Assembly (NCBI GenBank): GCA_039180875.1
Contig: JBCDCY010000011.1
Span: 62,001-126,000, forward strand
Direction of reading: 5' to 3'
Length of the DNA: 64,000 bases
From: JBCDCY01 sp039180875
Lineage (GTDB): Bacteria > Pseudomonadota > Alphaproteobacteria > Rhodobacterales > Rhodobacteraceae
Below are positions 25,320 to 33,293 of this stretch, piece after piece; the first letter of the stretch is position 1, and the number at the start of each line of letters is the position of its first letter. The position numbers were made by a program, and so were the translations under genes. The notes under the pieces are model-generated. The model was not told where the DNA came from. It made no database searches and saw only the letters and a list, made by a program, of their open reading frames with translations.

Positions 25320-25398
25320 GGTGACGGGAGGAGCGCGTCAAGGCCGAGCGGGGCTGGCGCCCCGTGCGGCGCAGCCTTGACCCGCTCCTCCCGTCACC
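25320..25398. terminator. Long inverted repeat between eda and a convergent gene
   Basis: Positions 25320-25343 and 25375-25398 are inverted copies of 24 nt with a single mismatch (arm begins GGTGACGGGAGGAGCG). The 31-nt spacer contains its own GGGGCTGGCGCCCC hairpin. It sits just before the minus-strand stop at 25402 and about 120 bp after eda, so a bidirectional terminator is the simplest reading; there is no T-run. Confidence 0.6.
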
Positions 25399-25401
25399 GG
25401 G

Positions 25402-26796
25402 CTAGACGTTCAGCAACAGGTGTTCGCGTTCCCAGGGGCTTATGACGCGCATGAATTGCTCGTGCTCTTCGCGTTTGACCGCGACGAAGGTGTCGACGAA
25501 CGGGTCACCGAGAACCTCGCGGAGAGGGGCGGAGGCCCCCAGCGCTTCGATGGCGGAGAGCAGGTCGGGGGGAAGCTCGCGCCGGCCGGTATAGGCGTTG
25601 TCGGTGACCTCGGGTCGGGCCGCCGTACGCTGGGTGAGGCCAAGATAGCCGGCGGCGAGGCAGGCGGCGATGGCGAGGTAGGGGTTGGCGTCGGCCCCGG
25701 CGAGGCGGTTCTCGACCCGGCGCGCTTCGGGCGCCGAGCGGGGGGCGCGAAGGCCGGTCGAGCGGTTCTCCACCCCCCAGTCCAGGTTGATCGGCGCGGC
25801 CCAGCCGGGGACCAGGCGGCGGTAGGAATTCACATACGGCGCGATGAGGGCGGTGGCAGCGTAGAAATGCGCCTGCTGCCCGCCGATGAAGTGGTCGTAG
25901 GCGGGGCTCGCGCTGCCATCCGCGGCCGAGAAGATGTTCGCGCCGGTCTCCCGATCCGTCACGCTCAGGTGGATGTGCATGGCAGAGCCCGGCTGATCCT
26001 CATGCGGCTTGGCCATGAAGGTGGCGTAGGTGTCGCAGCGGAGCGCCGCCTCCCGAATGAGGCGCTTGAAGAAGAACACCCGGTCGGCCAGGTCCACGGG
26101 GTGGCCGTGATAGGTGTTGATCTCCATCTGCGCTGCCCCCGCCTCCTGAATGATCGTGTCGATGGAGAGCGATTGCGCATCGGCGTAGTCGTAGATCAGG
26201 GCGACGACCCGGTCGAACTCGTCCACGGCCGAGATCGAGAAGGCCTGATTGCCGAGGCTGGTGCGCCCGGACCGGCCGACGGGGGGCTCCAGCGGATAGT
26301 CCGGATCGGTGTTGGGCTTGGTGAGGTAGAACTCGATCTCGGGCGCCACCAATGGCTGCCAGCCCCGCTCGGCATAAAGCGCGCAGACCCGGCGCAGGAC
26401 CTCGCGGGGGGCGACGGGGGATGGGGCGCCAGACCCGTCGAACACGTCGTGGATGATCTGCAGCGAGCGATCGGCGGCCCAGGGCACGGCGCGTGCGGTC
26501 GAGAGGTCGGGCGTCAGCACCAGATCCGGATCGGTGTGCAGCTCGGGCCGGTCGTTGCCGGCATAGCTGCCGTTGATCGTGGCGAAAAACATCGACGACG
26601 GCAGCCGCATCTCTGTCTCGTGCAGGAACTTTGCGGCCGGCATCACCTTACCGCGGGCGATACCGGCGAGGTCGGGGGTGACGCACTCGATCTCGTCGAT
26701 GCGGAAGGCACGCACCCAATCGCGGAGCGCTCCCAGATCGTTCTTCTCGAGATCGGGGGAGACATCGAGGCTGAGCGCCCCGTCTGCATGGGCCAT
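25402..26796 (-). CDS. Glutamine synthetase-family protein (gamma-glutamylpolyamine synthetase-like)
   Basis: A 464-aa type III glutamine synthetase-like ligase. It shows PEIEFYLTKP (metal-binding Glu), QMEINTYHGHPVDLADRVFFFK, the ATP/ammonia region FMAKPHEDQPGSAMHIHLS, and ENRLAGADANPYLAIAA near the C-terminus. Proteins of this subfamily, such as PuuA, join glutamate to putrescine or other amines rather than ammonia. The divergent neighbour is a polyamine-binding protein gene, which supports a polyamine role. ATG 26796 is chosen because the upstream extension has no homology. Confidence 0.9.
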   Translation of the reverse strand: MAHADGALSLDVSPDLEKNDLGALRDWVRAFRIDEIECVTPDLAGIARGKVMPAAKFLHETEMRLPSSMFFATINGSYAGNDRPELHTDPDLVLTPDLSTARAVPWAADRSLQIIHDVFDGSGAPSPVAPREVLRRVCALYAERGWQPLVAPEIEFYLTKPNTDPDYPLEPPVGRSGRTSLGNQAFSISAVDEFDRVVALIYDYADAQSLSIDTIIQEAGAAQMEINTYHGHPVDLADRVFFFKRLIREAALRCDTYATFMAKPHEDQPGSAMHIHLSVTDRETGANIFSAADGSASPAYDHFIGGQQAHFYAATALIAPYVNSYRRLVPGWAAPINLDWGVENRSTGLRAPRSAPEARRVENRLAGADANPYLAIAACLAAGYLGLTQRTAARPEVTDNAYTGRRELPPDLLSAIEALGASAPLREVLGDPFVDTFVAVKREEHEQFMRVISPWEREHLLLNV

Positions 26797-26889
26797 GGCT
26801 CGTCGCTTTCGTTTGCCGCCTGATAGCAGGTGCGGGCAACCTTGCCGAGGCCCCACCCGTTATCGTCGGCCCCCTTGTTGCCGCGGGCC

Positions 26890-26917
26890 TTGTCGTCTGG
26901 CCTCGATACGCCATTAT
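26890..26917 (+). promoter_or_regulatory. Candidate promoter of the polyamine-binding protein gene
   Basis: TTGTCG (26890-26895) and CATTAT (26912-26917) are 16 nt apart and lie about 37 nt before the ATG at 26955, in the 158-bp gap between two divergent genes. Both hexamers are partial matches to sigma-70 boxes. Confidence 0.35.
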
Positions 26918-26954
26918 GCGCCGCCGAGAGGGTACCTGCCACAGGGAGACAGGG

Positions 26955-28046
26955 ATGAAAGCACAGACCGCACTTGGCCTGGCGGCAAGCGTCGCGCTGG
27001 CCGGGGCCGCGACCGCCGAGGACCGGGTCCTCAACGTCTACAACTGGTCGGACTACATCGCCGAGGACACCATTGCCCAGTTCGAGGAGCAGTTCGGCGT
27101 CGAGGTAAACTACGACGTCTACGACTCCAACGAGGTGCTGGAGGCGCGGCTGCTCGCCGGCAATACCGGCTTCGACGTCGTGGTGCCGACCTCCGACTTT
27201 CTGGCCCGCCAGATCGCGGCTGGCGTCTATCAGCCGCTCGACAAGGACCAACTGCCGAACCTCGCCAACATGGACGCGGCGTTGATGGAGAATGCCGAGG
27301 CCTACGACCCCGACAACACCTACGCCACGATCTACATGTGGGGCACGACCGGCATCGGCTACAACGCCGAGGCGGTGGCCGAGCGCCTGGGTGAGGACGC
27401 GCCGACCGACAGCTGGTCGCTGGTCTTCGACCCGGAAAACGCCGCCGCGCTGGCCGATTGCGGGATCTCGTTCCTCGATGCGCCGACCGAGATGCTGCCG
27501 GCGGCGATGAACTATCTGGGCCTCAACCCCCGCTCGACCGAGCGGGCGGATTTCGAGGCGGCGGCGGAGCTGCTGGCCGGGGTGCGGCCGCACATCCGCT
27601 ACTTCCACTCCTCCCAGTACATCACCGATCTGGCGAACGGCGATGTCTGCGTCTCCGTCGGCTGGTCGGGCGACGTGTTCCAGGCCCAGGCCCGGGCCGA
27701 GGAGGCCGAGAACGGAGTCGAGATCGCCTACGTCATCCCGAAGGAGGGCGCGCTGCAGTGGTTCGACATGCTGGCGATCCCGGCCGACGCGCCGAACCCT
27801 GACCTGGCGCACGCCTTCATCAATTTCGTGATGGACGCCCAGGTGACGGCCGACATCACCAACTACGTCTGGTACGCCAACGCCAATGCGGCCTCGATGC
27901 CATTGGTCGATGCCGAGATCACCTCCGACCCCGGGATCTTCCCGACGGAAGAGGCGAAGGCGAACCTTTACGGGGCGGAGATCTATGACGCCCGGACGGA
28001 CCGGGTGGTGAACCGGCTCTGGACCGAGGTGAAGACCGGCCAGTAG
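26955..28046 (+). CDS. potF: Spermidine/putrescine ABC transporter substrate-binding protein
   Basis: A 363-aa periplasmic protein with a cleavable signal peptide (MKAQTALGLAASVALAGAAT, cut near residue 22). The mature start LNVYNWSDYIAEDTIAQFE is the classic PotD/PotF opening, and WGTTGIGYN, VSVGWSGDVFQA and IPKEGALQWFDMLAIP are further family blocks. It should bind putrescine or spermidine and deliver it to the permease encoded at 30353-33155. An antisense RTX gene separates the two halves, so it is probably transcribed separately. A GC-rich terminator follows. Confidence 0.93.
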   Translation: MKAQTALGLAASVALAGAATAEDRVLNVYNWSDYIAEDTIAQFEEQFGVEVNYDVYDSNEVLEARLLAGNTGFDVVVPTSDFLARQIAAGVYQPLDKDQLPNLANMDAALMENAEAYDPDNTYATIYMWGTTGIGYNAEAVAERLGEDAPTDSWSLVFDPENAAALADCGISFLDAPTEMLPAAMNYLGLNPRSTERADFEAAAELLAGVRPHIRYFHSSQYITDLANGDVCVSVGWSGDVFQAQARAEEAENGVEIAYVIPKEGALQWFDMLAIPADAPNPDLAHAFINFVMDAQVTADITNYVWYANANAASMPLVDAEITSDPGIFPTEEAKANLYGAEIYDARTDRVVNRLWTEVKTGQ

Positions 28047-28055
28047 GCGAGGTGA

Positions 28056-28083
28056 TCCGGGGCCGCAGCGCGGCGGCCCCGGA
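28056..28083. terminator. Bidirectional hairpin terminator between potF and the RTX gene
   Basis: TCCGGGGCCGC (28056-28066) and GCGGCCCCGGA (28073-28083) form a perfect 11-bp stem with a 6-nt loop in the gap between two convergent genes. The T-tract is short (GTGTCGCTTT). Confidence 0.65.
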
Positions 28084-28087
28084 GTGT

Positions 28088-28121
28088 CGCTTTAGACAAA
28101 CAGGCGCTTTAGACGAACAGG
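28088..28121. repeat. Tandem 17-bp duplication across the RTX gene stop codon
   Basis: CGCTTTAGACAAACAGG (28088-28104) is followed directly by CGCTTTAGACGAACAGG (28105-28121), one mismatch in 17. On the minus strand the second unit holds the last codons and TAA stop of the RTX gene, and the first unit is an almost identical second stop region just beyond it. Confidence 0.8.
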
Positions 28122-30151
28122 AAGTTGGAGGCGGAGAAGTCCGCCTCCTCCACGTTCTCGATCAGGATGGACGTGTTGCCGTCGATCGAGACCACCGTGT
28201 TGCCGGAGAACGTGAAGGCGGCCGCCTGAAACTCGGCAAAGCTCGAGATCGCCGCGAGTTCCGAGAAGTCGATGGTGTCCTCGGCCGTGTCGAACCCGCT
28301 CACGGTGTCGTTGCCGAAGCCGTCGGCGAAGATGAACAGGTCGAAGCCCGCCCCGGCATCCACCATGTCGTCGCCGGCGCCGCCATCAATGGTGTCGCGA
28401 CCGCCGCCGCCGGAGAGGGTGTCGTCGCCGATGCCGCCGACGAGCTCGTCCCGACCGCCGGCGCCGTTCAGGTTGTCAGCACCCGCACCGCCGAAGATGT
28501 CGTCGCTGCCGCCATTGCCGTTGATGATGTCATCGCCGCCACCGCCGTCGATGGTGTCAGGGCCGTTGCCGCCGGCGATGATGTCGCGACCGCCGCCGCC
28601 ATTGATGATGTCGGCCCCGTTGGCACCGTCGATCTCGTTGTTCTCGTCATCGCCGGTCAGGGTGTCGCGCCGGCCCGAGCCGATGATGTCCTCGAAGCCG
28701 AGGAAGACATCGCCGGTGGCGTGGCCATTGTCGGCCGTGCCGGCGCCGAGGTTAACGGCAACGCCGAGGTTCGAGTCGGTGTAGGAGATGGCGTCACGGC
28801 CGAGCCCAGCGACCAGCACGTCGGCGCCCTCGCCCCCGCGGATCGTGTCGTTGCCGACACCGCCGACGATCACGTCGTCATCCGCACCACCGTCGAGGTT
28901 ATCGTCGCCCCGCCGGCCGCTGATGACATCGTCGCCGTCGCCGCCCGAGACGAAGTCATCGCCGTCGAGGCCGATCAGATCATCGTCCCCCGCGAGGCCG
29001 ATTAGACCGTCGTCATCGGCCGTACCGAGGATCGCGTCGTCGAGCGAGCCGAGCTCGATCACCGTCAGGCCGGCATCGGCGTTTCCTGTGACCAGCAGGA
29101 ACTGCCGGCCGTCGATCTCCAACGGCTCGATATGGAAGGCGCCGTTCAGCCGAACATCGACGGACGCCGTATCGTTGATCGTCTCGACGACTTCGACCGA
29201 GCCATCGGCTGCAATGCTGTAGAGGTTCACCCGGTCGTTGAAGAACTCGGCGCCGGCCAGGAAGGTGACGCCGTCGATCTCCACGAGCTCAAGGCCGAAG
29301 ACATCGGCGAGTCCGGTGGTCTGAGCGGCGAAGGTCAGGGTCCCGTCGTTCGCCACGGTGTAGGCGTCGATCGCGTTCGCATCGGTATTGGCCACGAACA
29401 GCATGGTCTGGCCGTCGACCTCGCCGACGACGATGGACTGGCCGCCACCCCCGTTCGTCGGCACGTTCTGCACGCTGGTCAGCACCCCGCCGCTCGATAG
29501 GGAGAAGACGCTGACGCCGTTGTCGGTGAAGCTCGTCGCATAGACGTAGGTTGCGCCGCCGATCGTCGCGACCTCGATCTCCTGCACGTCGTCGAGCTCA
29601 AAGTCCGGGTTGTCGGCGTCGAACACCTGGTCGGTCAGGGTCAGGTTTCCATCGCCGTCGATCTGAAAGACCGAGAGCGAGTCGCTGACCGGCGCGCCGC
29701 CGATGAGGAAGGTGTTACCGCCGACCGTCGCCGATTCGAGATAGCTCGGAAAGCTGAAGCCGCCGATCGTGGTGTTGAAGAGCGTCTGGGCCGGGATCAG
29801 CGTGCCTTCGTTCGGACCCGGGGTCGTGTCGATCTCATAGGTGCCGATGGCGCTGTCATTCCGGCCGATGACGACGACGAACTTCTTGGCTCCGACCTCG
29901 ACGATGCGCAGGCCCTGCGCCCCATTCAGGCCGAGTGGAGCCGTGTCGGGCGTCGCGTCGACCGGCGAAAGCTGTCCGTCGCCGTCGATCGTCAGGACCT
30001 GGATGCCGTCGTCGCTGTCTGCCGAGACGTAGACGTAGATTTTGCCGTTCACCTCGGTGGTCTGAACCTCCCAGGCCCCGGACAGCTCTGGCGATGTGGT
30101 GAAGTCGAAAATAGCGTCAGAGATGACGCTCGTGCCGATCAGGCTCGTCAT
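28109..30151 (-). CDS. RTX calcium-binding repeat protein with N-terminal beta-propeller-like half
   Basis: A 680-aa acidic protein, predicted to be exported by a type I system. Residues 1 to about 365 contain irregular blade-like repeats of the lactonase/beta-propeller kind (for example IQVLTIDGDGQLSPV and VFQIDGDGNLTLTDQ). Residues about 365-600 hold roughly two dozen glycine-rich nonapeptides (GGxGxDxxx type) that bind calcium and fold outside the cell. The C-terminal 80 residues (DTIDFSELAAISS through ASNFLFV) resemble an RTX secretion signal. No signal peptide and no protease motif. No HlyB/D/TolC genes are nearby. It is antisense to, and interrupts, the polyamine genes. Confidence 0.88.
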   Translation of the reverse strand: MTSLIGTSVISDAIFDFTTSPELSGAWEVQTTEVNGKIYVYVSADSDDGIQVLTIDGDGQLSPVDATPDTAPLGLNGAQGLRIVEVGAKKFVVVIGRNDSAIGTYEIDTTPGPNEGTLIPAQTLFNTTIGGFSFPSYLESATVGGNTFLIGGAPVSDSLSVFQIDGDGNLTLTDQVFDADNPDFELDDVQEIEVATIGGATYVYATSFTDNGVSVFSLSSGGVLTSVQNVPTNGGGGQSIVVGEVDGQTMLFVANTDANAIDAYTVANDGTLTFAAQTTGLADVFGLELVEIDGVTFLAGAEFFNDRVNLYSIAADGSVEVVETINDTASVDVRLNGAFHIEPLEIDGRQFLLVTGNADAGLTVIELGSLDDAILGTADDDGLIGLAGDDDLIGLDGDDFVSGGDGDDVISGRRGDDNLDGGADDDVIVGGVGNDTIRGGEGADVLVAGLGRDAISYTDSNLGVAVNLGAGTADNGHATGDVFLGFEDIIGSGRRDTLTGDDENNEIDGANGADIINGGGGRDIIAGGNGPDTIDGGGGDDIINGNGGSDDIFGGAGADNLNGAGGRDELVGGIGDDTLSGGGGRDTIDGGAGDDMVDAGAGFDLFIFADGFGNDTVSGFDTAEDTIDFSELAAISSFAEFQAAAFTFSGNTVVSIDGNTSILIENVEEADFSASNFLFV

Positions 30152-30170
30152 GGTACGTACTCCAGATTAC

Positions 30171-30188
30171 CGAAACCAACAGGTTTCG
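30171..30188. promoter_or_regulatory. Perfect inverted repeat in the RTX gene 5' region
   Basis: CGAAACC and GGTTTCG are separated by AACA, giving a 7-bp perfect inverted repeat about 20 nt upstream of the RTX start. It could be an operator or a leader hairpin affecting translation. The surrounding 200-bp divergent gap is AT-richer than its flanks. Confidence 0.4.
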
Positions 30189-30352
30189 TGACTCAAAACG
30201 GGCGAAGCACCCGGCCACAAAATAGCCACAATGGTTAAGCCGGCGCGACCGTTTTGATCGACCGCCAGATGAAAATTCGTGATGGGCGAAGTCCTTGCCC
30301 TCACAGCGCGAAATGGCGCTAGGGTGAGAAGGCTCACAGGGCGGAGGGTGGC

Positions 30353-31435
30353 GTGCCGGCAGAGGTGGAGACGGCGGTTCGGATCACCGGGCTGGAGAAG
30401 CGGTTCGGCGCGTTCGCCGCCGTCGATGGCGTGGATCTCGAGATCCGGCGGGGGGAGCTCTTCTGCCTGCTCGGCGGCTCCGGCTCCGGCAAGTCGACCC
30501 TGCTCAGGATGCTCGCCGGCTTCGAGGCGCCCGATGCCGGGCGGATCGAGATCGCGGGCCAGGATATGGCCGGCGTCGATCCCGCCGACCGCCCGGTCAA
30601 CATGATGTTTCAGTCCTACGCCCTCTTCCCGCATATGAGCGTGGCGGAGAATGTGGGCTACGGCCTCCGCCAGATGCGCCTGCCACGGGCCGAGCGGGAG
30701 GGGCGGGTGGCCGAGATGCTGCGCCTCGTGCGGATGGAGGAGCTGGCGCGGCGCCGGCCGCATCAGCTCTCCGGCGGGCAGCGCCAGCGGGTGGCGCTCG
30801 CCCGCTCGCTCGCCCGGCGCCCGGCGCTGCTCCTGCTCGACGAGCCGCTCTCGGCGCTCGACCGGAAGCTCCGCGAGGAGACGCAGTTCGAGCTGATGGA
30901 TATTCAGGAGAGCCTCGGCACCACTTTCATCGTCGTCACCCACGACCAGGAGGAGGCGATGACGCTCGCCGACCGCATCGCCGTGATGGACGCCGGCCGC
31001 CTGGCCCAGATCGGCCCGCCGCGGGAGGTCTACGAATACCCCGCCACCCGCTTCGTCGCCGACTTCATCGGCACCGTGAACCTGATCGAGGGGGCGGTCA
31101 CGGCGGCGACAGGCAACAGCGCCAGCTTCGACGCCCCGGGCCTCGGCCGTATCGAGGCGACGGTACGCGGCCACGCGCCCGATCCCGGCGCCGCCGCCGT
31201 CGCCATCCGACCCGAGAAACTCACGATCACCGCGGCTGAGGAGGGCGCGCCGGCCACCGTCGAGGACATCGCCTATCGCGGCGGTCTGACGGAGTACCGG
31301 CTGCTGCTGGAGACCGGTGCCCGCCTCCGCGCCACCCGCCCGAACGTCACCCACACGGACGGCGCGGCGCTCGACTGGAACGACCGGGTGGGCGTCACCG
31401 TCGCCCCCGGCGCCGCGGTTCTGCTCGCCCCATGA
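30353..31435 (+). CDS. potG: Polyamine ABC transporter ATP-binding protein
   Basis: A 360-aa ATPase of the PotA/PotG type. Walker A is GGSGSGKST, the signature is LSGGQRQRVALARSLA, Walker B is LLLLDEPLSALDRKL and the switch His is in VVTHDQEEAMTLADR; a TOBE domain occupies the last 100 residues. It energises polyamine import by the two permeases that follow. The start is GTG 30353 and its stop overlaps the next ATG by four nt. Confidence 0.94.
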   Translation: MPAEVETAVRITGLEKRFGAFAAVDGVDLEIRRGELFCLLGGSGSGKSTLLRMLAGFEAPDAGRIEIAGQDMAGVDPADRPVNMMFQSYALFPHMSVAENVGYGLRQMRLPRAEREGRVAEMLRLVRMEELARRRPHQLSGGQRQRVALARSLARRPALLLLDEPLSALDRKLREETQFELMDIQESLGTTFIVVTHDQEEAMTLADRIAVMDAGRLAQIGPPREVYEYPATRFVADFIGTVNLIEGAVTAATGNSASFDAPGLGRIEATVRGHAPDPGAAAVAIRPEKLTITAAEEGAPATVEDIAYRGGLTEYRLLLETGARLRATRPNVTHTDGAALDWNDRVGVTVAPGAAVLLAP

Positions 31436-32328
31436 GGGCCGAGGCGCTGCGCGGCCGCTGGGGCCGGCGACTGGCGATCGCGGGGCCGTTCCTATGGCTG
31501 CTGGTCTTCTTCCTCGTCCCCTTCGCCATCGTCTTCGGCGTGAGTTTGGCCGAGCTCCGCATCGCCGTGCCGCCCTACTCACCGATCCTCGATTGGTCCG
31601 ACGGCCTGCCCCGCTTCCTCGGCAGTTTCGAGAACTACGTCTTCATCACCGAGGACGACCTTTACTGGCGGGCTTACCTCAACTCCGTACAGATGGCGGG
31701 GATTGCCACGGCGCTTTGCCTGCTGGTCGCCTATCCGATGGCCTACCTGATCGCGCGCGCGCGGCGGACGATGCGGGCGATCCTGCTCCTCTTGGTGGTG
31801 CTGCCGTTCTGGACCTCCTCCCTGCTGCGGCTCTACGCGCTGATGGCCCTGATGACCCCGGGGGGCTTCATCAATTCCGCGCTGATGGGGGCTGGGTTGA
31901 TCGAGGCGCCGATCCAGATGCTGCAGACTGACTTCGCGATCTATCTGGGCATCGTCTTCACCTACCTGCCGCTGATGGTCCTGCCGCTCTATTCGACGCT
32001 GGAGAAGCTGGACCCGAGCCTGCTCGAGGCCTCCGCCGATCTCGGCGCGGGGCCGGTCGCCACCTTCTGGCGGGTGACGCTGCCGCTCTCGCTGCCGGGG
32101 ATCCTGGCGGGCTGCCTGCTGGTCTTCATCCCGGCGGTGGGCGAGTTCGTGATCCCGGCGCTGGTGGGCGGGCCGGATCAGTTGATGATCGGGCGCGTCC
32201 TCTGGACCGAGTTCTTCAACAATCGCGACTGGCCGGTCGCCTCGGCCGTGGCCATGGCGATGCTGGCACTTCTGGTGATCCCGTTCATGCTGCTGAGGAA
32301 CTCCTCAGCCTTGAGGGGAGAGACGTGA
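31432..32328 (+). CDS. potH: Polyamine ABC transporter permease (PotB/PotH-type)
   Basis: A 298-aa inner-membrane protein with six hydrophobic helices. The EAA-loop segment SLLEASADLGAGPVATFWRV, which contacts the ATPase, and VLPFWTSSLLRLYALM are typical of PotB/PotH. It overlaps the ATPase gene by four nt and the next permease gene by one nt, so the three are translationally coupled. Confidence 0.93.
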   Translation: MRAEALRGRWGRRLAIAGPFLWLLVFFLVPFAIVFGVSLAELRIAVPPYSPILDWSDGLPRFLGSFENYVFITEDDLYWRAYLNSVQMAGIATALCLLVAYPMAYLIARARRTMRAILLLLVVLPFWTSSLLRLYALMALMTPGGFINSALMGAGLIEAPIQMLQTDFAIYLGIVFTYLPLMVLPLYSTLEKLDPSLLEASADLGAGPVATFWRVTLPLSLPGILAGCLLVFIPAVGEFVIPALVGGPDQLMIGRVLWTEFFNNRDWPVASAVAMAMLALLVIPFMLLRNSSALRGET

Positions 32329-33155
32329 TGCGGCGGCTTGTGCTCCCGCTGGCCGCGCTCGTCGGCTTCGCGCTGCTCTACGTGCCGCTGGTGATCCTGG
32401 TGATCTATTCGTTCAACGCCTCGCAGTTGGTCAGCGTCTGGGGCGGCTGGTCGACGCGCTGGTATGGCGAGCTTTTGCAGGACGATCAGATCCTCGGCGC
32501 GGCCTGGGTCTCGCTCCGCGTCGCGATCTTTGCGGCGACCATCGGCACGGTCTTCGGCACGCTGATCGGCTACGTCCTATCGCGCTTCGGTCGGTTCCGG
32601 CTGCGGCTGGTGATGACGGCGATGGCCACGGCGCCCATCGTGATGCCGGAGGTGGTGACGGGGCTCTCGCTGCTCTTGCTCTTCATCGCGATGGAGCAGG
32701 CCGTGGGCTGGCCCGCGGGGCGGAGTGTCACGACCATCGTCATCGCCCATGCGACGTTCTGCATGGCCTTCGTCGCGGTCATCGTGCAGGCGCGCCTCGC
32801 CGGCTTCGACCGCGCGATCGAGGAGGCGGCGCGGGACCTCGGCGCCCGCCAGCCGACGATCTTCCTCGGCATCACGCTGCCGGTGATCGCGCCGGCCCTG
32901 GTCTCGGGCTGGCTCCTGGCCTTCACCCTCTCGCTCGACGATCTGGTGATCGCGAGCTTCGTCGCCGGCCAGGGCTCGTCGACCCTGCCGATGGTGGTCT
33001 ATTCCAAGGTCCGCTTGGGCGTGAGCCCCGAGGTCAACGCCCTCGGCACCATCATCATCGCGGTCGTCGCCACCGGTCTGATCCTCGGCGGCTGGCAGAT
33101 GGCCCGGGCCGAGCGCCGCCGCACCGCCGACGTCCAGAAGGCTGCGCGAGGCTAG
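32328..33155 (+). CDS. potI: Polyamine ABC transporter permease (PotC/PotI-type)
   Basis: A 275-aa membrane protein with six helices, the second half of the permease pair. IEEAARDLGARQPTIFLGI is the EAA loop, and SLDDLVIASFVAGQGSSTLP near the end is diagnostic of PotC/PotI. GTG 32325 is also in frame, but ATG 32328, sharing one base with the previous stop and 8 nt from GGGGAG, is preferred. The operon ends here, with repeat copy C between it and the convergent NDH-2 gene. Confidence 0.93.
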   Translation: MRRLVLPLAALVGFALLYVPLVILVIYSFNASQLVSVWGGWSTRWYGELLQDDQILGAAWVSLRVAIFAATIGTVFGTLIGYVLSRFGRFRLRLVMTAMATAPIVMPEVVTGLSLLLLFIAMEQAVGWPAGRSVTTIVIAHATFCMAFVAVIVQARLAGFDRAIEEAARDLGARQPTIFLGITLPVIAPALVSGWLLAFTLSLDDLVIASFVAGQGSSTLPMVVYSKVRLGVSPEVNALGTIIIAVVATGLILGGWQMARAERRRTADVQKAARG

Positions 33156-33209
33156 GCGGGCGGCGACAGGGGCGCTGCCCCTCTTCCTCCTGCGGAGGAA
33201 TTCACCCCG

Positions 33210-33278
33210 GGATATTTCTACCAATGCGAAAGGGCCTTCTTTCTTTCGCAGTGGCGCAAATATCCCCGCCGGAGGCAT
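33210..33278. repeat. Dispersed palindromic intergenic repeat, copy C
   Basis: Begins GGATATTTCTACCAATGCGA and ends AAATATCCCCGCCGGAGGCAT-like (33258-33278). The outer ends pair and the inner TGCGAAAG (33225-33232) pairs perfectly with CTTTCGCA (33243-33250). Two further hairpins (GGGGCGCTGCCCC, CTCCTGCGGAG) stand just before it. It lies between convergent genes and may act as a terminator for both. Confidence 0.75.
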
Positions 33279-33293
33279 GCGTCTCTTTCGCGG

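Noticed and set aside
28360..29030. Regular short repeats that look like a CRISPR or satellite array
   Set aside because: The period follows 27-nt coding units for GGxGxDxxx nonapeptides in the RTX protein, in frame and with variable third bases; no spacers.
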